Assembly (NCBI RefSeq): GCF_000471905.2
Contig: NW_006499912.1
Location: 5,353,058-5,417,057, forward strand
Direction: 5' to 3'
DNA from: Amborella trichopoda
Lineage: Eukaryota > Streptophyta > Magnoliopsida > Amborellales > Amborellaceae
Length of the DNA: 64,000 nucleotides
Part shown: piece by piece, positions 23,951 through 35,200 of the stretch
Position numbering within the stretch: position 1 is the stretch's first letter
How the letters are laid out: every line of letters begins with the position of its first letter
Notes under the pieces: model-generated
The model's database searches: none
The model's input: the letters and a program-made list of their open reading frames with translations, nothing else
Told to the model about the DNA's origin: nothing
Translations under genes and position numbers: made by a program

Positions 23951-25737
23951 TGAAAGAAAGACCTATGTGATCTTTTGCTATGGAAATATAATTTTATTTT
24001 ATATTTTAATAATAATCACCCCTTATAATTTTGGCAACAAGATCACTCACAGATGGTTTTATTACAAACGATAGAAATTCCAAAAATAAATAGCACATCA
24101 ATAAAATAAATCTCAACTACTTGATGTCATTCATATAACCTAATATTGTGCTTGAGAATATGAAATAAAGAACAAGTAAGTATAAGATCAAGATGCCGAG
24201 ATTATCTCAACCGGGCTTCTTACACCCCACACTGAGTCACCATATCCAATAGCGCGGGATATGCGGTCTAGCAAAATATGTCATGGCTGCTATATCCNNN
24301 NNNNNNNNNNNNNNNNNNNNNNNNNNNNNNNNNNNNNNNNNNNNNNNNNNNNNNNNNNNNNNNNNNNNNNNNNNNNNNNNNNNNNNNNNNNNNNNNNNNN
24401 NNNNNNNNNNNNNNNNNNNNNNNNNNNNNNNNNNNNNNNNNNNNNNNNNNNNNNNNNNNNNNNNNNNNNNNNNNNNNNNNNNNNNNNNNNNNNNNNNNNN
24501 NNNNNNNNNNNNNNNNNNNNNNNNNNNNNNNNNNNNNNNNNNNNNNNNNNNNNNNNNNNNNNNNNNNNNNNNNNNNNNNNNNNNNNNNNNNNNNNNNNNN
24601 NNNNNNNNNNNNNNNNNNNNNNNNNNNNNNNNNNNNNNNNNNNNNNNNNNNNNNNNNNNNNNNNNNNNNNNNNNNNNNNNNNNNNNNNNNNNNNNNNNNN
24701 NNNNNNNNNNNNNNNNNNNNNNNNNNNNNNNNNNNNNNNNNNNNNNNNNNNNNNNNNNNNNNNNNNNNNNNNNNNNNNNNNNNNNNNNNNNNNNNNNNNN
24801 NNNNNNNNNNNNNNNNNNNNNNNNNNNNNNNNNNNNNNNNNNNNNNNNNNNNNNNNNNNNNNNNNNNNNNNNNNNNNNNNNNNNNNNNNNNNNNNNNNNN
24901 NNNNNNNNNNNNNNNNNNNNNNNNNNNNNNNNNNNNNNNNNNNNNNNNNNNNNNNNNNNNNNNNNNNNNNNNNNNNNNNNNNNNNNNNNNNNNNNNNNNN
25001 NNNNNNNNNNNNNNNNNNNNNNNNNNNNNNNNNNNNNNNNNNNNNNNNNNNNNNNNNNNNNNNNNNNNNNNNNNNNNNNNNNNNNNNNNNNNNGGAATTC
25101 AATCTGTAATAATGGGGTACTCTACCTTCAACTGTGGACTACAGACTACACTAGCTTTGTCGAACAAACCCAGTGTTTTTTGTGACCCACAGTCCAAGCA
25201 AGGCTCATTAGCGGGTTACCAAAGTTAGGATGAAGAGTCAAGGAGTCGCAATCCCAAAATGTGGATTACAGGTCCTCCCCTAGAGACGAGTCAAGGTCAC
25301 CACGATCTGATGCGACCACAGCTCTATGGTGCATAGGGGTATCTCTCGCACATGTATGCGCTTCACCCAAATATAGATATCTAGCTTTTCCAAACGATCT
25401 ATCAATATGCATGCCGTGTGATAGAACATGGATGGAGTTTTGGCCTCCGTCTCAATAGGTCACTATCACACACAAGAGTCACACATTCCATCAGCTCTCA
25501 GCTAGGCATAAGCTTCGACTTCATCAAGAGCTAACCCAAAACCCTCTTCGGTTAATTCTTTATGCCGAGGTACCTTGGGTTTTACAGCCGACTAGCCTAG
25601 ATTGATAAGCACAATCTGGTATAAGCAAACAACATTCGCTTAGTATGATCCTCGAGTCACCACACTCCCACTGAGTTTATGTTTTACTATAATAAAAATA
25701 TTTTAATAGGACTTTTAAAGGCCACAAAAACCCAACA
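23951..25737 (-). repeat. 5' LTR of the Copia element (contains a gap)
   Basis: Begins TGAAAGAAAGACC on the plus strand and ends GGCCACAAAAACCCAACA before the TTGAA duplication. 796 N lie inside, so its true length is unknown. Confidence 0.9.
24298..25093. other. Assembly gap (796 N) inside the 5' LTR
   Basis: By alignment with the 3' LTR, the text on either side of the gap is only about 370 bases apart there, so the N count is probably an estimate. Apparent ORFs across it are artefacts. Confidence 0.97.
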
Positions 25738-26024
25738 TTGAATAGCATGTTTATTTTCATAATTTGGGCCTTCCATGTTGCTAATTCAATAAAACTATGG
25801 CTTTTTTTGTCATTTAGCGTGGGCACTTAAAGTGGGTAAATTACCTAACGGCCCCCACTTTCTGGTTACCAATCTAGAATATAGGAAATTTGGTTATTTT
25901 TATATTTACATAAGAGGTACTTAAGTGAAATTAACTTAAAATACAATAACTGTAATGTTAAATAGGATGATTTGATATGATTAGTTATTTTATAAGGTAA
26001 TTTGTCCCTTTAATTTATTTTCCC

Positions 26025-26038
26025 TATTATTATTATTA

Positions 26039-26073
<35 letters not shown>
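26025..26073. repeat. (TTA)n microsatellite in R1 copy 2
   Basis: Nearly pure TTA/ATT triplets. Copy 1 has a shorter, impure version near 700-725, so the tract has changed length since the copies split. Confidence 0.9.
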
Positions 26074-26074
<1 letters not shown>

Positions 26075-26430
26075 TGTTGCAGTCGTTGTGTTGCTGTTAA
26101 TGAAAATATGAAACAAAGACAATTTAAAAGTTCTAAACGGGAAAAGAAAATCTCCAAGAAAGTGCTTGGGGTGTCGAATAAAGTGTGTTTTTTGTGGTCC
26201 ACACGACCACCATACACTCATCCCTAACGTGCCATGCCTTTTGCATGTCTTCAACATAATAAGAATATACAATAACTTTCTTCTATTGTATAGTATTCTT
26301 CTATTGTGATGACTTACTTTTTTCTTCCCTCTGTATGGTTAGGCTTAAATCCTTCCTAGTGTTCTATTGGTTATAAAAGTCTTTAAAGCTTCCTTCTCTC
26401 CACCCTTGATATTGTAAGTCATATTCAAAA

Positions 26431-26920
26431 TTCAATGCAACGACACTTTTAGAAAATCATATTTGTGGTATTTGTATGACTCCAAATTTTGTACACACAC
26501 TTTCTTCATCTCAATAATCAATCCCCTAAAAAAACAAGAAGTTCAATTTGAATCCCCCTCCAAAAACGAATCTAGACCATTCATTTGTGAATTTCAAGAT
26601 CTTAGCCTTTATAAACTCAAAATCATTTTTTTTTTTTTAATATTGTTCATCTAATGATAATAAAGCCATCCAAAAAAATTGAAAATGGAAAAGTCCTTCT
26701 AAGGCCTAGATCTAAGCATCTCACTACAATGAACGGCTTGTGTTAATTGGGCTAAAAAAATATTTTCAAGTTATGTTTTCAATTTTTTTTTTTTTTGTGA
26801 TTGTTCATTACAATGAAAATAGTGTATATTTCAAAATTTGGATCAAACAAATGGCCATAAGATGGCTTTTTAAGGTTGTTGCATCATATTATTATACCAC
26901 GGTTGCATGACATCATTGGC
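26431..26920 (+). mobile_element. Inverted-repeat element G, copy 1 (in R1 copy 2)
   Basis: Absent from R1 copy 1, so it is an insertion, or was lost there. Reverse-complement similarity to 51779-52293: TTTGTATGACTCCAAATTTT, CTAGACCATTCATTTGTGAA and GGCCTAGATCTAAGCATCTC each have a mirror copy there. The right end, inverted, reads CATGCAACCGTGGTATAATA, like the start of copy 2. No transposase ORF. Confidence 0.7.
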
Positions 26921-27282
26921 CTATAAATTGAAGTGTTTTTTTTTTTTATCAATTTCCTATTGTATTTGTTGTCTAACTTTCTGGTGTGATTATGTTGTAA
27001 TTTCTTTTTGGATAATGTTTTAAATTTCTTTCTTTCTTTTTTCCTTCATGTTGTTGAATCAAATTTAGATGGTCATGTCTATACTAAAATTGAAATTAAT
27101 AATTATTATTTTTTTATAAAATATTTTGTTATAATGTTTGATATAGTCTGATTCAAATTATTTTTCTTTGAATTCTATAGTTGTATTGTTTAACTTTAAA
27201 ATTTTATATTTTAGGATTTTAATTTGATCACTTTAGGTGAAGGGAACTTTTTAAAATGATTAACATGAATTCAATTAGGGGA

Positions 27283-27640
27283 AAATATTTAGGTAGACCC
27301 TGTTTCTAAGTTTCATTTTTTATCTAATCCTATAGACCAACTTAATCCATTTTTACTCAATTTTTTAGTCCAAACAAATTTAAAAAAAGATCATGAGTTT
27401 CTCTCCTCTCTCCGAATTTCCTCAGCTCTATCTCTCTACCCTTGTCTCTCACTCTCTCTCCCCTGTGCTTTACAGTTTCTATGAAATTATATGGATAACA
27501 GAGCTGTAGCTCCGACAAAGCTTCAATAGATACGTTTCCCAAAAGACATCTTCTTCTTCGTGTTCACTTCCAGATAGCAAATTGGGTTACCGTGTATGAA
27601 ATTGATCATTGATTAGAGCTTCATGGTCTTCCAATTTCTC
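27283..27640. other. Intergenic, CT-rich, no gene seen
   Basis: A short minus-strand ORF (27357-27542) is the reverse of a CTCTCT-rich tract and carries no motif. Confidence 0.5.
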
Positions 27641-28190
27641 ATGATCCATTCTATGATTCATTCTTCCTCATGATCCATTTTATGATTCATTTTGAACCCG
27701 AAGTCCTTTAGCTTGAAGAATCCAAAACACATGATTCATTCTTCCATATGATCCATTTTATGATTCATTCTGAACCTGAGGTCCTTTAGCTTGAAGAATC
27801 CAAAACACATTGATATATTTAAGCAATGAATACGTTCATGGCTTTCAAACATCTGAGTACAAAATGCAAATAAAATTTCATGCTTCGAATTTTAGCTTGA
27901 AGCATCCAAAACACATTGATATATTTAAGCAATGAATACGTTCATGGCTTTCAAAATGCAAATAAAATTTCATGCTTCGAATTTTAGCTTGAAGCATCCA
28001 AAACACATTGATATATTTAAGCAATGAATACGTTCATGGCTTTCAAACATCTGAGTACAAATTGCAAATAAAATTTCATGCTTCGAATTTTAGCTTGAAG
28101 CATCCAAAACACATTGATATATTTAAGCAATGAATACGTTCATGGCTTTCAAAACTCTGAGTACATAATGCAAATAAAATTTCATGCTTA
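27641..28190. repeat. Tandem array: ~82-bp then ~106-bp units
   Basis: The first part (about 27641-27810) repeats TGATCCATTTTATGATTCAT and TCCTTTAGCTTGAAGAATCC about twice. The second part has four units starting TGATATATTTAAGCAATGAA at 27811, 27917, 28009 and 28115 (spacings 106, 92, 106). The third spacing is shorter because one unit lacks the 14-bp ACATCTGAGTACAA segment. Units are nearly identical, so amplification is recent. Confidence 0.92.
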
Positions 28191-28786
28191 GACTTTTCTG
28201 TTCCGTTGTGAGAGCCTGTGAAAAAAATTGTTGAGAGTCCACATGTCCAGATCAATCTGAAACCTAATCTCAGAAAAGAAACAATAATTTAGAAATGTCT
28301 GATGTTTTTTGATATTATCTATGAGATGTCTGCATTTTTTTAATATCCTAATGTTCAGTGGCTTTCAAAAAATGTCTATACAGATAAAGGCATCACTCTA
28401 TGTAGCTGAAAACCCTATTCTTTAGTAGATTTTGCAAATTGTGGTGAAGAATCTAGGGTTTTGAGGTTTTGTCAATTAAAAATATTTCCAGAGCGAAGAA
28501 GATCACAACTGAAACGAAAGAGCTGGTTCCAAATTGGCCCTTGAAGTTCTAGCATGAGTTTGTGTTTCATGCATCTTTCTAGGGTTTCTCTGGAACATAA
28601 ATGGCAGTAATGTTGTGCCTCAACTATGAAGAAGCTTTAGTGGAGTTTTAGATGTCTTTCTATGGATACTTTGAAATTATATAGAGAACAGAGGTGGATC
28701 TGTGACAAGGCTTCAATGGAGGTCAGGAAATCGTTTTAGGGTTTCTCAGTAGCAAAAAAGGTCCAAGAAATTATCGAAAACTCCAA
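28191..28786. other. Intergenic, no gene seen
   Basis: Mixed sequence with no sustained ORF or repeat that I can support. Confidence 0.4.
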
Positions 28787-29437
28787 ACAAACCACCCACA
28801 AGATGATGTACTTACGTGCATATTTTTTGTGAACGACACAATGTTGATCGATGAGACCGAAAACTATGTCAATACAAAATTAGAACTTTGGAGGAATATT
28901 CTAGAATCTAAAGGTTTTAAAATTAGCCGGATTAAAACAATATATAGAATGCAAGTTTAATAATAATAAGAGTAGAGACGAAGACTGAAGGCTAAAAAAT
29001 ATTAAACATAGCGCGCTTTCGATATCTTAGGTAAAAAAATTCATAAAAATAATGATATCGCTCATAGAAATAGAATTAGGTGGGAGAGGTGGAGATATGC
29101 AACTAGAGATTTATGTAATTGCCAAGACCAACTTTGTTTTATTTGGAGGAATGTTGGCAGATACAAGTAAAAATGAATACATTCAGGAGAACCTAAGTGT
29201 GGCTCTAATAGGTGATAAGATGAGATAAAATGCACTTAGATAGGCTGGTCATATGCAGTGCAGACCCAGTACAACACCTATTAGGATTTTGAGTTAGTTT
29301 AAGTGGAATACTAAAAAAAGACAAGGGGTATGCCCAAAAGGACATAGTTGGAAGTAGTGCAGAATGACGGACCAAGATTTAAGTAACCAACTCCACATAG
29401 TTGGAAAAAAGTTTTGATGATGATGATAATGATGAGG
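28787..29437 (+). mobile_element. RTE-type LINE, 5'-truncated and decayed
   Basis: Translation shows the LINE reverse transcriptase catalytic region (CIFFVNDTMLIDET where active elements have F-A-D-D), then KLELWRNILESKGFKISR, and near the end NEYIQENLSVALIGDKMR and RWAGHMQCRP. These are standard plant RTE-clade signatures. It ends at TAGTTGGAAAAAAGTTTTGA followed by (GAT)n, the tail type of plant RTE elements. Stops and shifts interrupt the frame, and the catalytic aspartate pair is altered (VND), so it is dead. The endonuclease half is missing. Confidence 0.85.
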
Positions 29438-30689
29438 AATTTCCTATAAAGATGAGTATTTTTTTATTTTATTTTATAGAGACTGTTGAGCTAAAAAAAA
29501 TCAATAGAGGTTAAAGTCCTTTATTTCTCTCTCTAGGATTTTTTTTTTTTTGTCCAAAAAAATTACAAAAGATTGAAGTCGATGTTCTCCAATAAAGGTT
29601 GAAAAAATAAGTGATTCTTTTGAAACGGTAAGGACGATAAAATTGATATGAGATAGGTAACAATGTGTTTTTTTGTTTTTTCTTGTCATTAAACCCTCAT
29701 AATATGATTAATTACCCTCATAAAATTATTTAAATTATTTTTCTGCATAGAGGATTTCTTCTTTGGTGTCCCATGGTTTTTCTCATCTCTTGAAGGTTTT
29801 CCATGTAAATATTTGGTGTTTTTTGGTTCTAATTTCCTACAAATTTGTATTCTTTTATTTTTTTGAGGTTTGATAGTTTTTGTTTTATTCATATAGACAT
29901 AAAGGCACAACTTCCCCACAAAACCACCGCCTCTTCTTCCTCCAAAATGACTACTATCTCTCCCATAAATCCATTATCGCCACCTCTTAGGCATAGCGTC
30001 ATTCCTCATCGAAAATAGTTGAGAAGCATACCTCCAAATATAATCACAGTGATTCAAAATAAAAGCATTTAAGCATATCTCCAAATATAATCACAGAGAA
30101 AATCCAGTGATTCAAAATAAAAGCATTTAAGCCAATTTTAGTAGCCACAGAAAGTGTTGTGTGCATTGAGAATTAGAATTTAACATATTTAATTTGTTTG
30201 GGTGATTTTTAGGGTTTTAGGCTTGAGTATTAAGATGAGGCGCTCTTTTGGTTCGGGGAATATTTCTTTTGTGAATCATTCCAATTGGTTCGGGGAATAT
30301 TTCAAAGAATAAGAAAGGGGTGAAGAAATGGAGGCGTTTGGCCTTTACACATGATGAGGAGTGACTGATTCTTTTTTATCTATTTAGGGTATATCTCTTT
30401 AGGGAGGGCATGATGAGGAGTGACTAACTCTTTTTTATCTCTTTAGGGAGGGATATGACCTATCACTACTCCTTTTAAGAGTGTTTAATTTTTATACGGT
30501 ACTTAAGTACCATAAGTAAAAACTAATCCATGTTATATAGCATTTTAAGTAACCTAAGAGTTTAATTTTTTTACGGTATTTTAAATACAATAAAAAGTAA
30601 CCCATGTTATATAAACTAACCCATGTTATATAGCATTTTAAGTAACCTAAAAATTAATCCATGTTATATCCTCAAAATCCTGGAAATCA
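29438..30689. other. Intergenic, short repeats only
   Basis: About 30010-30130 repeats CTCCAAATATAATCACAG and GATTCAAAATAAAAGCATTT. About 30490-30670 repeats CCATGTTATATAGCATTTTA. No gene seen. Confidence 0.5.
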
Positions 30690-31700
30690 TTTTTTCTCTT
30701 TGTTTATATTTGTCTATTTCATCTCTCTAATTCCTTTTATGTTTATATTTCTTTTTTTCTCTAATTCTTTTTTATGTTTATCTCGTTTTTTTGTCTAATT
30801 CTTTTTAATATTTATCTCTTCTTTCTCTCTCTAATTTTTGTATCTCTTTTTTCACTTTCTTTCTCTCTCTACTTACTTCATCAAGTCAAATTCCTTTTAT
30901 GTTTATATTTCTTTTTTCTCTATTTCTTTTTTATGTTTATCTCTTCTTTTTTTCTAATTCTTTTTAATATTTATCTTATCTTTCTTTTTTTAATTTTTTT
31001 TATCTCTTTTTTCATTTTCTTTCTCTCTGTACTTACTTCATCAAGTCAACAAACGTCTCTACTTATTTCATCAACTCAACAAAACAAACACGATTCCCTT
31101 TTTAATATTTATCTCTTATTTCTCTCTTTAATTTTTTTTTCTTCTTTCAATTTCTTTCTTTCTCTCTCTACTTACTTCATCAAGTCAACAAGCGTCTCTA
31201 CTTACTTCATCAACTCAACAAAACAAACACGATTCCAACATGATACAAATCTTGACTCCGCCTAATTTTCAGAAATTCTTTGGAGATGGGGTTGAAGGGA
31301 AATTCTTTTTTATGTTTATCTTTTCTTTCTCTCTATTTTTTTTTTAATATTTATCTCTTCTTTCACGTTTTTTTTTCTCTCTATTTACTTCATCAACTCA
31401 ACAAACTCATTCCAATACGATACAAATCTTGATTTCGTCTCTACTTACTTCATCAACTCAACAAACGCTATTCAAACATGATACAAATCTTGACTCCCGC
31501 CTAATTTTCACAAGAAATGGGGTTGAAGGAGTTTTTATTGGGATGTACAAATCTTGATTCCGTCTCTACTTACTTCATCAACTCAACAAACCCGATTCCA
31601 AAATGTTACTTCATCAACTCAACAAACATGTTACTTCATCAACTCAACAAATGCGATTCCAACATGATACAAATCTTGACTCAGCATAATTTTTACGGGA
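30690..31700. repeat. Irregular satellite-like tract
   Basis: Blocks of TTTTATGTTTATCTCTT alternate with TACTTACTTCATCAACTCAA and CATGATACAAATCTTGACTC, repeated at least six times in uneven spacing. Plus-strand ORFs over it (e.g. 30774-31265) are Phe/Leu/Ser/Ile-rich and repeat the same residues, so they are by-products. Confidence 0.75.
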
Positions 31701-32092
31701 GATGGGTTAAAGGGAGTTTTTATGTATTTTGCAAGGGACGAAATAGATAGTATCACCCTGAAGGTACTCAAGATTTTTATGTGCCTGAAAAAAAAACGGT
31801 ATCTCAAGAGAGTACTGGAACCATCCAATCTTTAGAAGAAATGATGAAGATGTTAAAGAATTCAAAATCTAATTTTTTTTGAAAAATAATAATCTATTTA
31901 TGTTTAGATAGATACTAAAGTTTAAAATAAAAAAATTCCCATTACTTGTATACCCTAGGGAGTAGATGTATAGTATTGGTCACGAGAGAGCATATATACG
32001 CTCTCCTGCTCCATAAACTTGGGACTAAAAATGCCGGGAAATTTAAGGACGGTTCTTCTTTCGTGAGGTGCTCCTCAAGGGAGAGCGAGGCC
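31701..32092 (+). promoter_or_regulatory. Upstream region of the prolidase gene
   Basis: Contains an AT-rich stretch, a possible TATA element (CATATATAC at about 31990) within an inverted repeat (GAGAGC...GCTCTC), and the 5' leader. The start context is GAGGCCATGGC, a good plant initiation context. The reading frame is open upstream to 31946, but no family member extends there, so the leader is probably untranslated. The TATA call is tentative. Confidence 0.4.
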
Positions 32093-32227
32093 ATGGCTTC
32101 TCCGGGAAGAGCCCCCCCTGACGTACCGATGGAGCTTCACGCTCTAAACCGATCCAAGCTCCTCAAATCCCTTCGCCAGCGCCTCCAAACCCTAAATCAT
32201 CCCCTCCATGGATTCGTCTTCCTCCAG
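32093..32227 (+). CDS. PEPD: Prolidase exon 1 (residues 1-45)
   Basis: Start chosen at the ATG in context GGCCATGGC. The conserved VPMELH lies 12 residues in, as in plant prolidases. Donor CAG|GTAACT; phase 0. Confidence 0.93.
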
Positions 32228-35200
32228 GTAACTCTCTCTCTCTCTCTAACCCCAATTTAATTCCTCTCTTTTTCTAACCCGAAATCGGCCCTTTTCTTTC
32301 TCACTTGCCCCCTCTCACTAAACCCAAATTCAATCGTTCTCTCTCTAATTCAAATTCGATCCTTCTCTCCGTCGGCTTTCGGAACCAAATTAATCATTTT
32401 CTTCTCTTCTTCTCTCTCCAACCCAAATTCGATACTTCTCTCTCTCTCACCGAAATTCTCTCCTTCTGTAACGCAAATTTTTAATCTTCAACTGTTGGAC
32501 TCTGAGCTAAATCCATTTGTTTTGTTGGTTCTTCTTCTTCCAGTCAGTTCTTTTTCTCTCTCTCACACACAGACATACAAACATTTAAATGCATCATTTT
32601 GATGGGTTTGTGTTCATCTGATAACTATCCTTTCCTTGCCCCCTCTATCACTTTTTATTTGTGATTACTAGTGAGATTCCCATTAAAGGCTACATGGATC
32701 CATTACAAATATCTTTATCCGAAACTTCTGAATCTGAAAAACATCACTCCTGTTTGATGGTTAGGGAGGGGAGGAGCAGACTCGCTATTGCACTGATCAC
32801 ACCATCCTCTTCAGGTGTGTAATCCCTGCTTTCTTTCAGTTTTCTTTCCTTAGTTTCCAAAGTTATTTTGATGGTGTCATATATTTAATACTTAATTATC
32901 AGTTGTTTTTTGATGATCATATAAATTCCTTTGTGAAAATGGAGAAAATGCAATGCTGACATAGTGTTCGCACTTAGCCATGACTGCGACGAAGCGCACA
33001 CAGCCAACCGGCTCTAATATAGGGGTTTATTAGTTTTTTATTATTTGATATTTGTTTTTCGTTTTCTAGTAGATCTTTAAATACGTAAAGGAAAATGGGA
33101 AAAAAAATGCAATGATGATGCGCTGTTACTCATGGCTTCAAAAATGCCCAGTATCTTGCATACGCTAATTGCACTTATAACTCCCAACATTAGCGAACCC
33201 TGTATCATTGAGTTGGCATTCATCAAAACATGACCTTTATCACCTAACCTAACTAATTCAAACTCAAATGATGATATCAACCCTGCTTTCCATGGATACC
33301 ATGTCAGGTTTCTGAACAATAAACTTTAGGAGAACCATCATCATTGGTACAATATGTGGTGAATGCTTCAACAAAGATTTGAACTACATGTGCAATACCC
33401 AAGCTTTTGCCCCATTTGACACATGTTTCATGCCAAAAGGACCCACATTGCATCTTGCGACTTGGTGTTTTTGTAGGGGATCTGTCTTTGAAAATTTGAT
33501 GCTCTGTGATTGTACATGGATTTGCCATCAACGTTAAGCTGGTGGAATTCATTAGGCAGGGAAAGTCACTGTCAAAGGCTTGGTCATTTCTCAGATGCCT
33601 TCAATTGTTTCCACAGCTGAGCCACCTGAATTAGATATTGTAACAGATTCAAGACATTTTGTTAATTCATCGTATTGATTATGTCCTCCCCCTTGATGAT
33701 ATTATTCCTCTATCTTTGACACTACTCACCAAAACTAGTTAATTTGTTCCTCTTCGTTACATGGTATTTAGATGGCCATAATATTATTGCCTCCTCATAG
33801 AAGGGGTCCTCTAAACTTGTACATAATTTCCCAAGAAATCTGGTATCCTTGGTCCTTTTAACGAAGGAGTTAAGAGTGCTTCCCTGTATTTCCCATGTGA
33901 ATGCACCATGTATGACAATGTGGTTCACTAAATCAACACATCTCTTCAATAGTATCATATTTTTCTTGTGTATCAATCTCTGCATTGAAGTCTATGAAAC
34001 TTACTGAAGGAAGGCATTTACTATGAATATTACTAGTTTGTCACTTTTATGCTAACCAAAGAAAGAACTTTACTATGGGTCCCTATACCAAACCTAGAAA
34101 TTGGAAATTTCTAATTCCCGCATCTTTAATATCTCATTTATAGGTTTCATTATCTATGCTACCCTCTTTTATCACATACTCTCTAGTTCCAAATGGATTC
34201 GGCAACTCTAATAGTTGCTTCTTCCTCTAGACATTAGGGGTCCAGTTTCTTTCTTATTCTCATGACAACCCTAATAAAGAGAATCTGGGAGTAGCTTTCC
34301 ATTGAATTCAAGTTTATGGCAAAGCCCAACTGCTAAATTTCCTTATTGTCCTGAAGTCTTTGTCTGACCATGGAGAGGAGCCTTGGGTTCTATACATGGA
34401 TATAACTTCTCCAAAGCCACCCAGATTGTGCAGCCTCATAGTCCACTGATAACGTTAGAGAATAATCTCCTATTTTTCTGTACGCTTTCATATCTTCAAT
34501 GCATGGCTTGTAACAATGACAGAGTTGGTAGTCTCGCACAGTTTTCATGGATGCCTTTTAGTGATGGATATGTTTTATGAATGATGGCCTTGGTTAATAC
34601 CACTTGCTACATGTTGGTAACTTAGAATTTGTAATGGTTCTCTGGGAAACATGATAAGATGATGGTGCGAAATATCAACATGCGATGTATGTTTATGATA
34701 GATCAATATGTGATTTTACCTAACAGTATCTGCAATCCCTTTAAATTTTCTGTTTTTGATTTTTCCATCCAAGTTCTTAGGTTTCAAATTTATTATTTGT
34801 TGTTAGCAAAACATGGGCATTAAGTTGTGTAAAATCTTCATGATTATAAGAATGAATTTTCAGCAGGGCTTCCAATTTTTGCTCTTTTGGAAAGACATCA
34901 TTTAACTGCAGTATTCCTGTTTCTGTTGGGCTTATGATGCCGTTCAAATACATTGTTCTCATTCTAAATTTATATGTGACATGATATGTTCTGTTCCTTT
35001 TAGTTTAAAGAATGGAAATTTCATGTACTGATACAATGCTCTTCATATGTTGCAGGCAAGAAAGTTACTTTGCATATTTATTTGGAGTGAGAGAACCAGG
35101 ATTCTATGGGGCTATTGTAAGTTTGTAGCTTGACATTTTTGTTGAAGGCTTCCTCTATTTCATACAATTACGGAATGTTGTTTCCTCATATCTGCTGTGG

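Larger units (their letters stand above)
17876..25737 (-). mobile_element. Ty1/Copia LTR retrotransposon, broken, TSD TTGAA
   Basis: A complete-order but decayed Copia element on the minus strand: 5' LTR (right), primer site, gag, protease, integrase, reverse transcriptase, RNase H, polypurine tract, 3' LTR (left). Integrase before reverse transcriptase identifies Copia. TTGAA flanks it at 17871-17875 and 25738-25742, and the flanks join to give the R1 sequence seen at the left edge of the window. The internal part is 4.0 kb and the LTRs about 2 kb, a layout reminiscent of the Tork/Angela group, though that assignment is inference. The coding region is broken in at least half a dozen places. 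Over the first ~330 aligned bases the LTRs differ at roughly 7-8% by eye, suggesting an insertion several million years old, more if the host evolves slowly. Confidence 0.93.
25743..27282. repeat. Dispersed repeat R1, copy 2, right part
   Basis: Continues R1 after the Copia insertion (compare TAGCATGTTTATTTTCAT with position 430 onward). Similarity ends near GATTAACATGA in both copies. About 490 bp (26431-26920) is extra relative to copy 1 and is listed separately. Confidence 0.8.

Noticed and set aside
24261-25228. Several 270-316 codon ORFs on both strands
   Set aside because: They run through 796 N inside an LTR; not real coding sequence.
30774-31265. 163-codon plus-strand ORF with apparent membrane segments
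   Set aside because: Low-complexity translation of a T-rich repeat tract; repeated residues mirror DNA repeats.
31946-32092. In-frame upstream extension of prolidase exon 1
   Set aside because: No ATG in a suitable place and no similarity to family N-termini; the ATG at 32093 fits both context and homology.
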